From contig JAFPCT010000101.1 in assembly GCA_017390125.1 (NCBI GenBank), positions 1 to 5,666 on the forward strand: 5,666 bases of DNA, written 5' to 3'. Shown in pieces: positions 1-5,666 of this stretch (position 1 is the first letter of the stretch; the number at the start of each line of letters is the position of its first letter). The translations under genes and the position numbers were made by a program. The notes under the pieces were generated by a model. It worked only from the letters and a program-made list of their open reading frames with translations, did not search any database and was not told the DNA's origin. This DNA comes from Treponema sp. (lineage in GTDB: Bacteria > Spirochaetota > Spirochaetia > Treponematales > Treponemataceae).

Positions 1-975
1 GATCTGCCGCCCAAGGTCAAAAGATGTCATTTCACGGGGAGAAGTTCTGGAATTAGTGTTCAGCATGGCGGAGTCAAAAATATTCATCGTCATTGTTTTT
101 GCATCAAGAACTTCGTAGTCTGTAATTTTTTTTGTATCCAGGGAAGTTACAACAGAATCCCTCATGTTCAGCTGCATAAGAACACCTTCATCCCTTGCAG
201 AAATAAGGTTAGATTTTCCGGAAACAATGATTCTCTGGGTATCACCCTTTTCATCAAAAAGAATCAGGTCGCTTACTTCCGTGCCGTTTACGTCGCCGGT
301 AATCAAAATTGATTTATTGAAGAATTTTATTGAATTCGGCTCAAGCTGAACCGAAGGATTTGAAGTAAGAATCTTGCGGTAAAGCTGATTGTATTTTATC
401 GTTCCGATCGGAAGAAGGTAGTCATTTACAAAGAACGAGGCTATGGAAATCAAAATTCCAAGCATGAAAACCGGAATCATGATCATTATGTAGCTTTGTC
501 CTGAAGCACGGATTATAAGAACCTCATTGTCGCTCATAATGCGTCCAAGGCACATGAGGAACCCTACGAGGGTGGAAAAAGGAGCAGACTGGGAAATTAC
601 AAAAGGAAGCGTGTAGACCATAAGACTTACAGTATCCTTGAAAGGAACCCTCTGCTTTAAAAGCTCCCCTATCAGAAGAAGAATCTGGTTTACGAAAAAA
701 ATCATGAAGAAGAAAAGGAAAGAAACGCCGAAATACAGAAGCAGTTCCTTGCAGAGATAGCGCACGAGGACGTGATCTCCGAGCTGACCTTTTCCAAGAT
801 ATTTAACCTGAAACCATTCAATTTTTTCAAGAATGAGGCTCACATGACGGGAAGCATGCTTCTCATACAAGCTGAAAAGAAAATCCAGAAGAGAAAAGAA
901 TTTTGCCTTAATAATTTTCTTTGCATCCGAATAGAAATCCAGAAGCTTATCCAGAAAATTGTCTGAAAATCTCAA
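1..975 (-). CDS. lptF/lptG: LptF/LptG (YjgP/YjgQ) family permease, 3' end cut by the window edge
   Basis: Inner-membrane subunit of the Lpt ABC exporter, which pulls lipopolysaccharide or a related glycolipid from the inner membrane towards the outer membrane. The 325 codons visible from the TTG at 975-973 have no stop and continue past position 1. Three hydrophobic helices lie at about residues 77-106, 115-145 and 160-190. The family signature NEVLIIRASG (150-159) sits between helices 2 and 3, and helix 3 ends with NDYLLP (184-189). Residues from about 195 onward look like the periplasmic beta domain. TTG was chosen because GGAG lies 7 bases upstream and the codon overlaps the dut stop as TTGA. 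No ATG is available near the start and an in-frame stop lies at 1023-1021. A GTG at 765-763 would give a more usual N-terminus. The family is firm; LptF cannot be told from LptG, and the start is uncertain. Confidence 0.88.
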   Translation of the reverse strand, partial: MRFSDNFLDKLLDFYSDAKKIIKAKFFSLLDFLFSLYEKHASRHVSLILEKIEWFQVKYLGKGQLGDHVLVRYLCKELLLYFGVSFLFFFMIFFVNQILLLIGELLKQRVPFKDTVSLMVYTLPFVISQSAPFSTLVGFLMCLGRIMSDNEVLIIRASGQSYIMIMIPVFMLGILISIASFFVNDYLLPIGTIKYNQLYRKILTSNPSVQLEPNSIKFFNKSILITGDVNGTEVSDLILFDEKGDTQRIIVSGKSNLISARDEGVLMQLNMRDSVVTSLDTKKITDYEVLDAKTMTMNIFDSAMLNTNSRTSPREMTSFDLGRQI

Positions 976-1418
976 GCCTTTACTCCAGTAGAACCGAATC
1001 CTCCGGCTCCCCGTTCTGTTTCATCAAGTTTATCGGTAAGAACAAATTCTCCCTGCGTTACCGGCGCAACGATTATCTGAGCAATGCGGTCACCGTTTGA
1101 AACAGTAAAATCCTCCTCGCCCAGATTTATAAGGATAACGCAGAGTTCTCCGCGGTAATCGCTGTCTATTGTGCCAGGAGTATTAAGAACAGTAACTCCG
1201 TTCTTCAGGGCAATGCCAGAACGAGGGCTCACCTGAATCTCATAACCTTCCGGAATAGCAAAAAAAAGTCCGGTTGTAATCATAGCTCTTTTTCCAGGTT
1301 TAATGACAACCGGGGCTTCAAGATATGCCTGCAGGTCTGCACCAGCAGAACCAGCAGTCTTGTATTCAGGAATTTTTGCTCCCTCTTTTGCGACGCACTG
1401 TATTTTACAAATATTCAT
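972..1418 (-). CDS. dut: Deoxyuridine 5'-triphosphate nucleotidohydrolase (dUTPase)
   Basis: Hydrolyses dUTP to dUMP and pyrophosphate, keeping uracil out of DNA and supplying dUMP for thymidylate synthesis. At 148 residues it matches the homotrimeric, cytosolic dUTPases. All five family motifs are visible in order: AGSAGADL (22-29), PRSGIALKNG (65-74), GTIDSDYRGEL (82-92), NGDRIAQIIV (108-117) and the glycine-rich RGAGGFGSTG (136-145). D85 is the expected catalytic aspartate and Y88 the expected uracil-stacking tyrosine of motif 3. The ATG is the only credible start: an in-frame TGA lies five codons upstream and motif 1 begins soon after the start. No Shine-Dalgarno sequence precedes it; a TATAAT box ends six bases before the ATG, which suggests a leaderless transcript. 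The stop overlaps the start of the downstream permease gene. Confidence 0.97.
   Translation of the reverse strand: MNICKIQCVAKEGAKIPEYKTAGSAGADLQAYLEAPVVIKPGKRAMITTGLFFAIPEGYEIQVSPRSGIALKNGVTVLNTPGTIDSDYRGELCVILINLGEEDFTVSNGDRIAQIIVAPVTQGEFVLTDKLDETERGAGGFGSTGVKA
983..986 (-). promoter_or_regulatory. Ribosome binding site for the TTG start of the permease gene
   Basis: GGAG lies inside the last codons of dut, 7 bases before the TTG at 975-973. Its spacing is normal, and this is the main reason to prefer TTG over the GTG at 765-763, where a GGAG is also present but 11 bases away. The arrangement suggests that ribosomes finishing dut re-initiate on the permease gene. Confidence 0.55.
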
Positions 1419-1424
1419 GAGTAA

Positions 1425-1453
1425 ATTATATCAGAAACAAAGGAATGTGTCAG
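1425..1453 (-). promoter_or_regulatory. Near-consensus sigma70-type promoter for dut, predicted leaderless
   Basis: On the minus strand a CTGACA -35 box (1453-1448, five of six matches to TTGACA) is followed by a 17-base spacer and a perfect TATAAT -10 box (1430-1425). A TG one base before the -10 adds an extended -10 element. The -35 begins directly after the sufU stop, so the promoter fills almost the entire 35-base gap. A start point about 7 bases past the -10 falls on the A of the dut ATG (1418). I see no terminator hairpin in the gap, so read-through from suf is still possible. Prediction from sequence only. Confidence 0.72.
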
Positions 1454-1918
1454 TTATTTTCCGCAGTGAGGATTGCCGCAGCTTTTGCAGCCGGCATTGG
1501 TCTCAAACATTTCTTTCATCGTGCGCCATCCAAGCACTGCGCATTTTACCCGGGCAGGCATCTTTGCAATGTCCTTAAGTGAGGCAGCCTCGTCAAGCTC
1601 CTCAAGGTCATCATCGGAAAGCTCGCCGCGGATCATACCCATGAAGATGTCGTTCAGACGAATGGCTTCATCAACGGTTTTGCCGATGACCAGGTCAAGC
1701 ATCATGTCGCAGCTTGCCTGACTTACGGCGCAGCCGCTTCCTGTAAATGAACCGTCAGAAATTTTTCCGTTCTCAACCTTAAGGTTAAGGGTGATGTTGT
1801 CTCCGCAGCTTGGGTTTACGCCGTTAAGAGTAAGAGTAGCGCCCTCAAGATCAGTCTTGTGAGAGGGATTTATATTATGCTCATTCAAAATTTCTCTGTA
1901 AAGTTCCTGTGTATCCAT
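1454..1918 (-). CDS. sufU: SufU, zinc-dependent sulfurtransferase partner of SufS
   Basis: SufU accepts the persulfide sulfur from the SufS active site and passes it towards the SufBCD scaffold in the cytosol; older annotations call it a NifU/IscU-like scaffold. The 154-residue protein carries the SufU zinc ligands: C38 and D40 in NPSCGD, C63 in GSGCAVSQAS and C126 in KCAVLGW. The insert between C63 and C126 that separates SufU from IscU is present (about 88-110, acidic). The tail is odd: three further cysteines, C144, C147 and C152, form CKSCGNPHC right at the C-terminus, and I do not recall this from the well-studied SufU proteins. AAGGA at 1930-1926 supports the ATG start. The gap from the sufS stop is 3 bases, so the two genes are almost certainly co-translated. 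Confidence 0.95.
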   Translation of the reverse strand: MDTQELYREILNEHNINPSHKTDLEGATLTLNGVNPSCGDNITLNLKVENGKISDGSFTGSGCAVSQASCDMMLDLVIGKTVDEAIRLNDIFMGMIRGELSDDDLEELDEAASLKDIAKMPARVKCAVLGWRTMKEMFETNAGCKSCGNPHCGK

Positions 1919-1921
1919 TTT

Positions 1922-3142
1922 TTAGTCCTTGTATCCGCTCATTTTTCTGATGTTTGAAAGAACTTCCACAAAACGGTCCACTTCGTCCGCGTCATTGTAA
2001 AGGTAAACGCTGGCACGAGCCGTTGCCGGAAGACCGAGATATGCGCCCAGCGGCTGGGCACAGTGATGCCCTGCACGGATTGCAATCTTTTCTGTATCAA
2101 GCAGGCTTGCAATATCATGGGGATGAACACCGTCAATCGTAAAGGTAACGATTCCGCAGTGTTTTTCCGGATCTGAATTTCCAACTATATGGACATGAGG
2201 AACATTCTTCATCTGCTCAATAAGCCGGATTGCAAGCTCGTTGTCATGAGCCTGAATATTTTCCAGTCCGATTTCGTTCAGGTAGTCAATTGCCGCAGCC
2301 AGTCCGACCGCCCCGGAAGCATTTACTGTACCGGCCTCAAATTTATGCGGAAGCTCTGCCCATGTAGCGCTTTCCCGGGTAACGTATTCAATCATTTCGC
2401 CGCCCCGCAGGAAAGGACGCATTTTTTCAAGGAGCTCCTTTTTGCCGTAAAGCACGCCGATTCCCATAGGGCCAAGAAGCTTATGTCCGCTGAAAGCAAA
2501 GAAATCTGCCCCCAGAGACTTTACGTCTACTTTCATGTGAGGAACTGACTGAGCGCCGTCAATTACAGCAATCGCACCGACTTTGTGGGCAAGCTCTGCA
2601 AATTTCTGAACCGGGTGAGTTATTCCAAGTACGTTTGAAACCTGTGCTATGGCAACAATCTTTGTTTTTTCTGTAATCTTTTTGAATTCACTTTCCGGAA
2701 AAAGACAGGTCTCTTTGTCCGGCTCAAGCCATACAAGACGGGCGCCTTTCTCCTGACAGAGCATCTGCCATGGAAGAATGTTGGAATGGTGCTCCGTAAC
2801 AGAAACCGCGATCTCATCGCCTTCGTGAATATTTTCAAGGCCCCAGGCATAGGCTACAAGGTTCAGGGATTCAGAGGCATTGCGGGTAAAAACTATCTCA
2901 CAGTCTTTTGCTCCGATGAACGAAGCAACAGTGTGACGGGCATACTCATAGGCCTCAGTAGCCCTTCCGCTCAAATCATAAAGCCCGCGCAGAGGATTTG
3001 CGTTCTCATGCTCATAGAAACTCTTCACAGCCTCTATAACTTTGCGTGGACGCTGAGTTGTAGCTGCATTGTCAAAATATATTATGCCCCGGTTTTCTTC
3101 TGTTGAGAAAATCGGGAAATCAGATTTACAGTTAAAGGCCAT
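1922..3142 (-). CDS. sufS: SufS, group II cysteine desulfurase
   Basis: PLP enzyme that converts L-cysteine to L-alanine and leaves a persulfide on its active-site cysteine, supplying sulfur for Fe-S cluster assembly in the cytosol. At 406 residues it is full length for the aminotransferase class V family. Visible landmarks are YFDNAATTQRP (22-32), TEHHSN (116-121) near the cofactor, the PLP-binding DGAQ (195-198), SGHK with Schiff-base lysine K221, catalytic cysteine C361 in RAGHHCAQPL, and R376 in ATARAS, which is expected to bind the substrate carboxylate. H342 in GVHPHD lies where Bacillus subtilis SufS uses a histidine to take over a zinc ligand of SufU during docking, matching the adjacent sufU. 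The ATG has an AGAGG ribosome binding site and lies 12 bases after the sufD stop. Confidence 0.97.
   Translation of the reverse strand: MAFNCKSDFPIFSTEENRGIIYFDNAATTQRPRKVIEAVKSFYEHENANPLRGLYDLSGRATEAYEYARHTVASFIGAKDCEIVFTRNASESLNLVAYAWGLENIHEGDEIAVSVTEHHSNILPWQMLCQEKGARLVWLEPDKETCLFPESEFKKITEKTKIVAIAQVSNVLGITHPVQKFAELAHKVGAIAVIDGAQSVPHMKVDVKSLGADFFAFSGHKLLGPMGIGVLYGKKELLEKMRPFLRGGEMIEYVTRESATWAELPHKFEAGTVNASGAVGLAAAIDYLNEIGLENIQAHDNELAIRLIEQMKNVPHVHIVGNSDPEKHCGIVTFTIDGVHPHDIASLLDTEKIAIRAGHHCAQPLGAYLGLPATARASVYLYNDADEVDRFVEVLSNIRKMSGYKD
1926..1930 (-). promoter_or_regulatory. Ribosome binding site of sufU, inside the end of sufS
   Basis: AAGGA lies in the last two sense codons of sufS, 7 bases before the sufU ATG. 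It fixes the start and suggests that SufS and SufU, which act as a pair, are translationally coupled. Confidence 0.7.
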
Positions 3143-3150
3143 AATTCCTC
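3138..3150 (-). repeat. 13-base repeat at the sufS start, copy 1
   Basis: GAGGAATTATGGC spans the ribosome binding site, ATG and first bases of codon 2 of sufS. The same 13 bases occur at the sufD start (4245-4233). Probably reflects a favoured initiation sequence, not a mobile repeat. Confidence 0.6.
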
Positions 3151-3151
3151 T
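3147..3151 (-). promoter_or_regulatory. Ribosome binding site of sufS
   Basis: AGAGG sits in the 12-base gap after the sufD stop, 4 bases before the sufS ATG. The 13 bases at 3150-3138, which include the start codon, are identical to those around the sufD start. Confidence 0.65.
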
Positions 3152-3154
3152 TGC

Positions 3155-4237
3155 TTAAAGTTCCCCGAAAATGGAATCCATAAAGAGTTCCGTTTTGGAA
3201 AGAACTTCCTCATCATTTATATATGAAGCCGTACTCTGAACTTTTGCCCGGGCAATAAGATTTTCAGCGGCCTGTTTTCCAATTCCTCTGTTTTTCATGT
3301 AGAAGAGAATTTCATCGGAAAGCCGGCCTATTGAAGCACCGTGCTCTCCTGAAACATCTTCCTCATCGCAGAGAATTATCGGAATCGAATTGTTTGTTGT
3401 TTTTTCAGAAAGAAGCAGTGTCTCTTCCTGCTCTACACCCTTACTGCCGGCACAACCCTTGTTAAAATCAATTGTTCCGCGGTAAGTTTTTTTAGATGAA
3501 TCTGTAAGAGTTCCGCCTACATCCATCCTGCATTCAGTTTTCTTTCCATGATGAAGCACGACATAGTTCATGTCCAGCTCCTGCTCATTGCGGCAGTAAT
3601 AGGCAAGACGGGACTTGAAGGAAGCCTTGTATTCCGCAAGGTCATTTCCGACGCCCACATAAGTTTTTGCGCCGCCAAGCACAACATGGGTAACCTCGAT
3701 ATGAGCATTTTCTGCACAGCGGCTTTCTGTATCATCAATCTGAACGAATTTTTCGCCAAGAAGCTGAACCTTTATTACGTGAACCTTTGCATAAGGCTCT
3801 GCTACAATCTGCGTTTTCAAGGCGTTGAATCCGCCGTCAGTTTTTTCAGATGAACACAGGATTATTACCGTAAGGCTTGAATTTTCCTCTGCCCGGATAA
3901 CCTGAGCGGCAAGGCCGTTCTGACCTGCTGAAAGTGCATATGAGAGCACAACAGGTTTTTCTGCGGCAGTACCTTTTTTTGCGACAATTGAAACCGGAAC
4001 GGCAGATGCAAAAAGGCTTGCGGCGCTTTCACCGGCACCACCTGCAAGAACCGGAAGTTTTTTCTGTTCTTCAGCTCCGTTCTCTGCATAGGAAACCCCT
4101 TCTGTCCCTCTTGCGGCAGGAATCAAGTTTTCTGCAGGAGAAAGATAATCAAGAGACAGGGATGCGCTGTTCATCTTGAGCCAGCTCCAGGTAGCGGAAG
4201 GCATTCTGTTTATCTGTATAGTCTGTGTGTCAGCCAT
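3155..4237 (-). CDS. sufD: SufD, Fe-S cluster scaffold subunit, short form
   Basis: SufD pairs with SufB to form, with the ATPase SufC, the SufBCD scaffold on which clusters are built; it is also linked to iron entry. The N-terminal segment NRMPSATWSWLKMN (10-23) matches the start of clostridial-type SufD proteins. The beta-helix core covers roughly residues 95-290. The C-terminal signature EEDVSGEHGASIGRLSDEILFYMKNRGI (split over 292-319) contains H299, which corresponds to the invariant SufD histidine near the SufB cysteine at the cluster site. The cysteine two residues before this histidine in E. coli is a glycine here, as in several Gram-positive SufD proteins. At 360 residues it is clearly shorter than E. 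coli or Bacillus SufD (over 420); residues 50-80 are rich in Ala, Gly and Glu and poorly conserved-looking. Start fixed by AGGAGG overlapping the sufB stop. Confidence 0.93.
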   Translation of the reverse strand: MADTQTIQINRMPSATWSWLKMNSASLSLDYLSPAENLIPAARGTEGVSYAENGAEEQKKLPVLAGGAGESAASLFASAVPVSIVAKKGTAAEKPVVLSYALSAGQNGLAAQVIRAEENSSLTVIILCSSEKTDGGFNALKTQIVAEPYAKVHVIKVQLLGEKFVQIDDTESRCAENAHIEVTHVVLGGAKTYVGVGNDLAEYKASFKSRLAYYCRNEQELDMNYVVLHHGKKTECRMDVGGTLTDSSKKTYRGTIDFNKGCAGSKGVEQEETLLLSEKTTNNSIPIILCDEEDVSGEHGASIGRLSDEILFYMKNRGIGKQAAENLIARAKVQSTASYINDEEVLSKTELFMDSIFGEL

Positions 4238-4245
4238 AATTCCTC
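4233..4245 (-). repeat. 13-base repeat at the sufD start, copy 2
   Basis: GAGGAATTATGGC around the sufD initiation site, identical to 3150-3138 at sufS. Both proteins begin Met-Ala, so part of the match is coding. Confidence 0.6.
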
Positions 4246-4247
4246 CT
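4242..4247 (-). promoter_or_regulatory. Ribosome binding site of sufD, overlapping the sufB stop
   Basis: A perfect AGGAGG overlaps the TAG stop of sufB (4248-4246) and lies 4 bases before the sufD ATG. The strong site and 8-base gap suggest coupled, roughly equal translation of the two scaffold subunits. Confidence 0.75.
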
Positions 4248-5661
4248 ACATAGAGCCTTTCATTTCAAGGCGGATAAGATTGTTCATTTCTACAGCATAT
4301 TCAAGAGGCAGCTCTTTTGAAACTGGGTTAGCAAATCCTGAGACAATCATGCTTCTTGCCTCTTCCTCGCTTATTCCCCGGCTCATAAGGTAAAAGATCG
4401 CCTCATTTGAAATACGGCCGATTTTTGCCTCGTGACCAACGTCAGCCTTATCAGTAAGGACTACGTTGGCAGGTATTGTATCACTGCGGCTCTCGCTGTC
4501 CAGCATAAGTGATTCACAGGAAACGCTTGCCTTTGAATTTTCAGCATTTTTTGCAATATAAACAGCACTGCGGTAAGTTGATTTTCCGCCGCCTTTTGAA
4601 ATTGACTTTGAATTGATAAGGCTTGTAGTATCAGGAGCAAGATGAACCATTTTTGCACCGGTATCCAGATCCTGACCTGAACCGGCAAAAGTAATACCGG
4701 TAAACTCCGCCCTTGCTCCACGGCCCACAAGGTCGCTTTCTGGATAAAGACAGCCCACATGACTTCCGAAGGAACCGGAAACCCATTCAATTGAACCGCC
4801 TTCCTCAACCTTTGCACGTTTTGTGTTCAGGTTATACATGTTCTTGGACCAGTTCTCTATGGTTGAATAGCGCAGGTGTGCCCCTTTCTTTACGAAAAGC
4901 TCTACTGCACCGGCATGAAGGTTTGCCACGTTGTATTTAGGTGCGGAACATCCTTCAATGAAATGAAGATCCGCTCCTTCATCTACAATGATGAGTGTGT
5001 GCTCGAACTGTCCGGCACCCTTTGCGTTCAAACGGAAGTAAGACTGCAGCGGGAACGAAAGCTTTACGCCCTTCGGAACGTAAACAAAAGATCCGCCTGA
5101 CCATACGGCTCCGTGAAGGGCCGCAAATTTGTGGTCCTTTGGAGTAATGAGGGTCATGAAATATTCTTTTACCATGGGTCCCCATTCAGGGCTTTTGAGG
5201 GCGCTTTCAAAATCAAGGTAAACCACACCCTGCTTTGCAACCTCGTCCTGAATGTTGTGGTATACAAGCTCACTGTCATACTGGGCACCAACGCCGGCAA
5301 GGCTCTTTCGCTCTGCCTCCGGGATTCCAAGCTTTTCAAAAGTATCCTTGATGTCTTCAGGAACGTCTTCCCAGCTGCCGCTCATCTTTGTCTTAGGGCG
5401 CACGTAAGTTGCAATGTCTTCCATATGAAGCCCTTCGATGTTCGGCATCCAGTCTGTGGAAACGCCCATCTTGTTGTACTGTTCAAGAGAAGCGAGGCGA
5501 AATTCCCGCATCCATTCAGGATCGCCTTTTTCCTCGCTCAATTTCCTTACGATATCCGGATTCAAGCCCGCCTCAATGCGGTAAAAGTCCTTTTCGCTTT
5601 CTTCATAACGGAAATCATAGAATTCTCTGTTTATGTCCTGTACGTTCTGTTTTTCTTCCAT
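4246..5661 (-). CDS. sufB: SufB, Fe-S cluster scaffold subunit
   Basis: Core subunit of the SufBCD scaffold; it receives sulfur from SufS/SufU and holds the nascent cluster with SufD. The 471-residue length fits a complete SufB. Conserved stretches include the N-terminal helical region, YFMTLITPKDHKFAALHGAVW (split over 167-187) followed by SGGSFVYVPKGV (188-199), IEGCSAPKYN (235-244), the beta-helix core and a C-terminal TDKADVGHEAKIGRISNEA (403-421). C382 in SCESLM corresponds to the essential C405 of E. coli SufB, C238 to the internal cysteine implicated in sulfur entry, and E411 after H410 to the glutamate ligand region. The ATG lies only 5 bases from the window edge, so its ribosome binding site and the operon promoter are not visible. 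The first gene of such operons, sufC, is expected just outside. Confidence 0.97.
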   Translation of the reverse strand: MEEKQNVQDINREFYDFRYEESEKDFYRIEAGLNPDIVRKLSEEKGDPEWMREFRLASLEQYNKMGVSTDWMPNIEGLHMEDIATYVRPKTKMSGSWEDVPEDIKDTFEKLGIPEAERKSLAGVGAQYDSELVYHNIQDEVAKQGVVYLDFESALKSPEWGPMVKEYFMTLITPKDHKFAALHGAVWSGGSFVYVPKGVKLSFPLQSYFRLNAKGAGQFEHTLIIVDEGADLHFIEGCSAPKYNVANLHAGAVELFVKKGAHLRYSTIENWSKNMYNLNTKRAKVEEGGSIEWVSGSFGSHVGCLYPESDLVGRGARAEFTGITFAGSGQDLDTGAKMVHLAPDTTSLINSKSISKGGGKSTYRSAVYIAKNAENSKASVSCESLMLDSESRSDTIPANVVLTDKADVGHEAKIGRISNEAIFYLMSRGISEEEARSMIVSGFANPVSKELPLEYAVEMNNLIRLEMKGSM

Positions 5662-5666
5662 AAGGC

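Noticed and set aside
512..540. A second TATAAT on the minus strand at 517-512
   Set aside because: The hexamer 17 bases upstream is ATTATG, with no resemblance to a -35 box, and the site is inside the permease coding sequence.
164..966. Plus-strand open frames at 164-349 and 772-966
   Set aside because: They are antisense to the permease gene, whose minus-strand frame is continuous and has clear membrane helices and family motifs.
1461..1496. Repeated CCGCAG near the sufU end as a possible terminator stem
   Set aside because: The copies are direct, not inverted, repeats that encode the cysteine-rich tail; no stem followed by a T run is present.
1454..1918. Calling the 154-residue protein NifU or IscU scaffold
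   Set aside because: The insert between C63 and C126, the lack of the IscU LPPVK-type motif, and linkage to sufS, sufB and sufD all point to SufU.
2189..3106. Plus-strand open frames at 2189-2548 and 2786-3106 opposite sufS
   Set aside because: They lie wholly inside the well-conserved sufS gene, show no recognisable domain or ribosome binding site, and are cysteine- and histidine-rich as is typical of antisense translation.
3548..4179. Plus- and minus-strand open frames inside sufD
   Set aside because: Shadows of sufD in other frames; their hydrophobic or arginine-rich content follows from the sufD codons.

Overview
The window holds six tightly packed genes, all on the minus strand, so the biological order runs from position 5666 down to 1: sufB, sufD, sufS, sufU, dut, and the 5' part of an LptF/LptG-family permease gene that runs off the left edge. 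There are no RNA genes, mobile elements or CRISPR arrays. The longest non-coding stretch is 35 bases.

Organism (inference): a diderm bacterium of moderate GC content, most likely a spirochaete such as Treponema. An LptF/LptG permease implies an outer membrane, yet the SUF machinery is the SufS/SufU type usually found in Firmicutes, with a short, clostridial-looking SufD. This mix fits treponemes, but no marker gene in the window proves it.

Region 1454-5661 is a SUF iron-sulfur cluster assembly operon with gaps of 8, 12 and 3 bases. SufS is a PLP cysteine desulfurase that takes sulfur from cysteine. SufU is a zinc protein that accepts the persulfide sulfur. SufB and SufD form the scaffold. 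The ATPase SufC, needed to complete SufBCD, is absent; it probably lies just upstream of sufB, beyond the right edge. All recognised catalytic and ligand residues are present.

Region 1-1453 holds a second pair: dut (dUTPase) and the permease gene. A near-consensus sigma70-type promoter fills the 35-base gap between sufU and dut. Its predicted start point falls on or next to the dut ATG, and no Shine-Dalgarno sequence is present, so dut may be expressed from a leaderless mRNA as well as by read-through from suf. The permease gene appears to start at a TTG overlapping the dut stop codon (TTGA), preceded by a good ribosome binding site. That start gives it an unusual N-terminal extension of about 70 residues before the first membrane helix.

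I see a largely conventional SUF operon, not a new system. The points worth checking are the leaderless dut promoter, the cysteine-rich SufU tail and the extended permease N-terminus.
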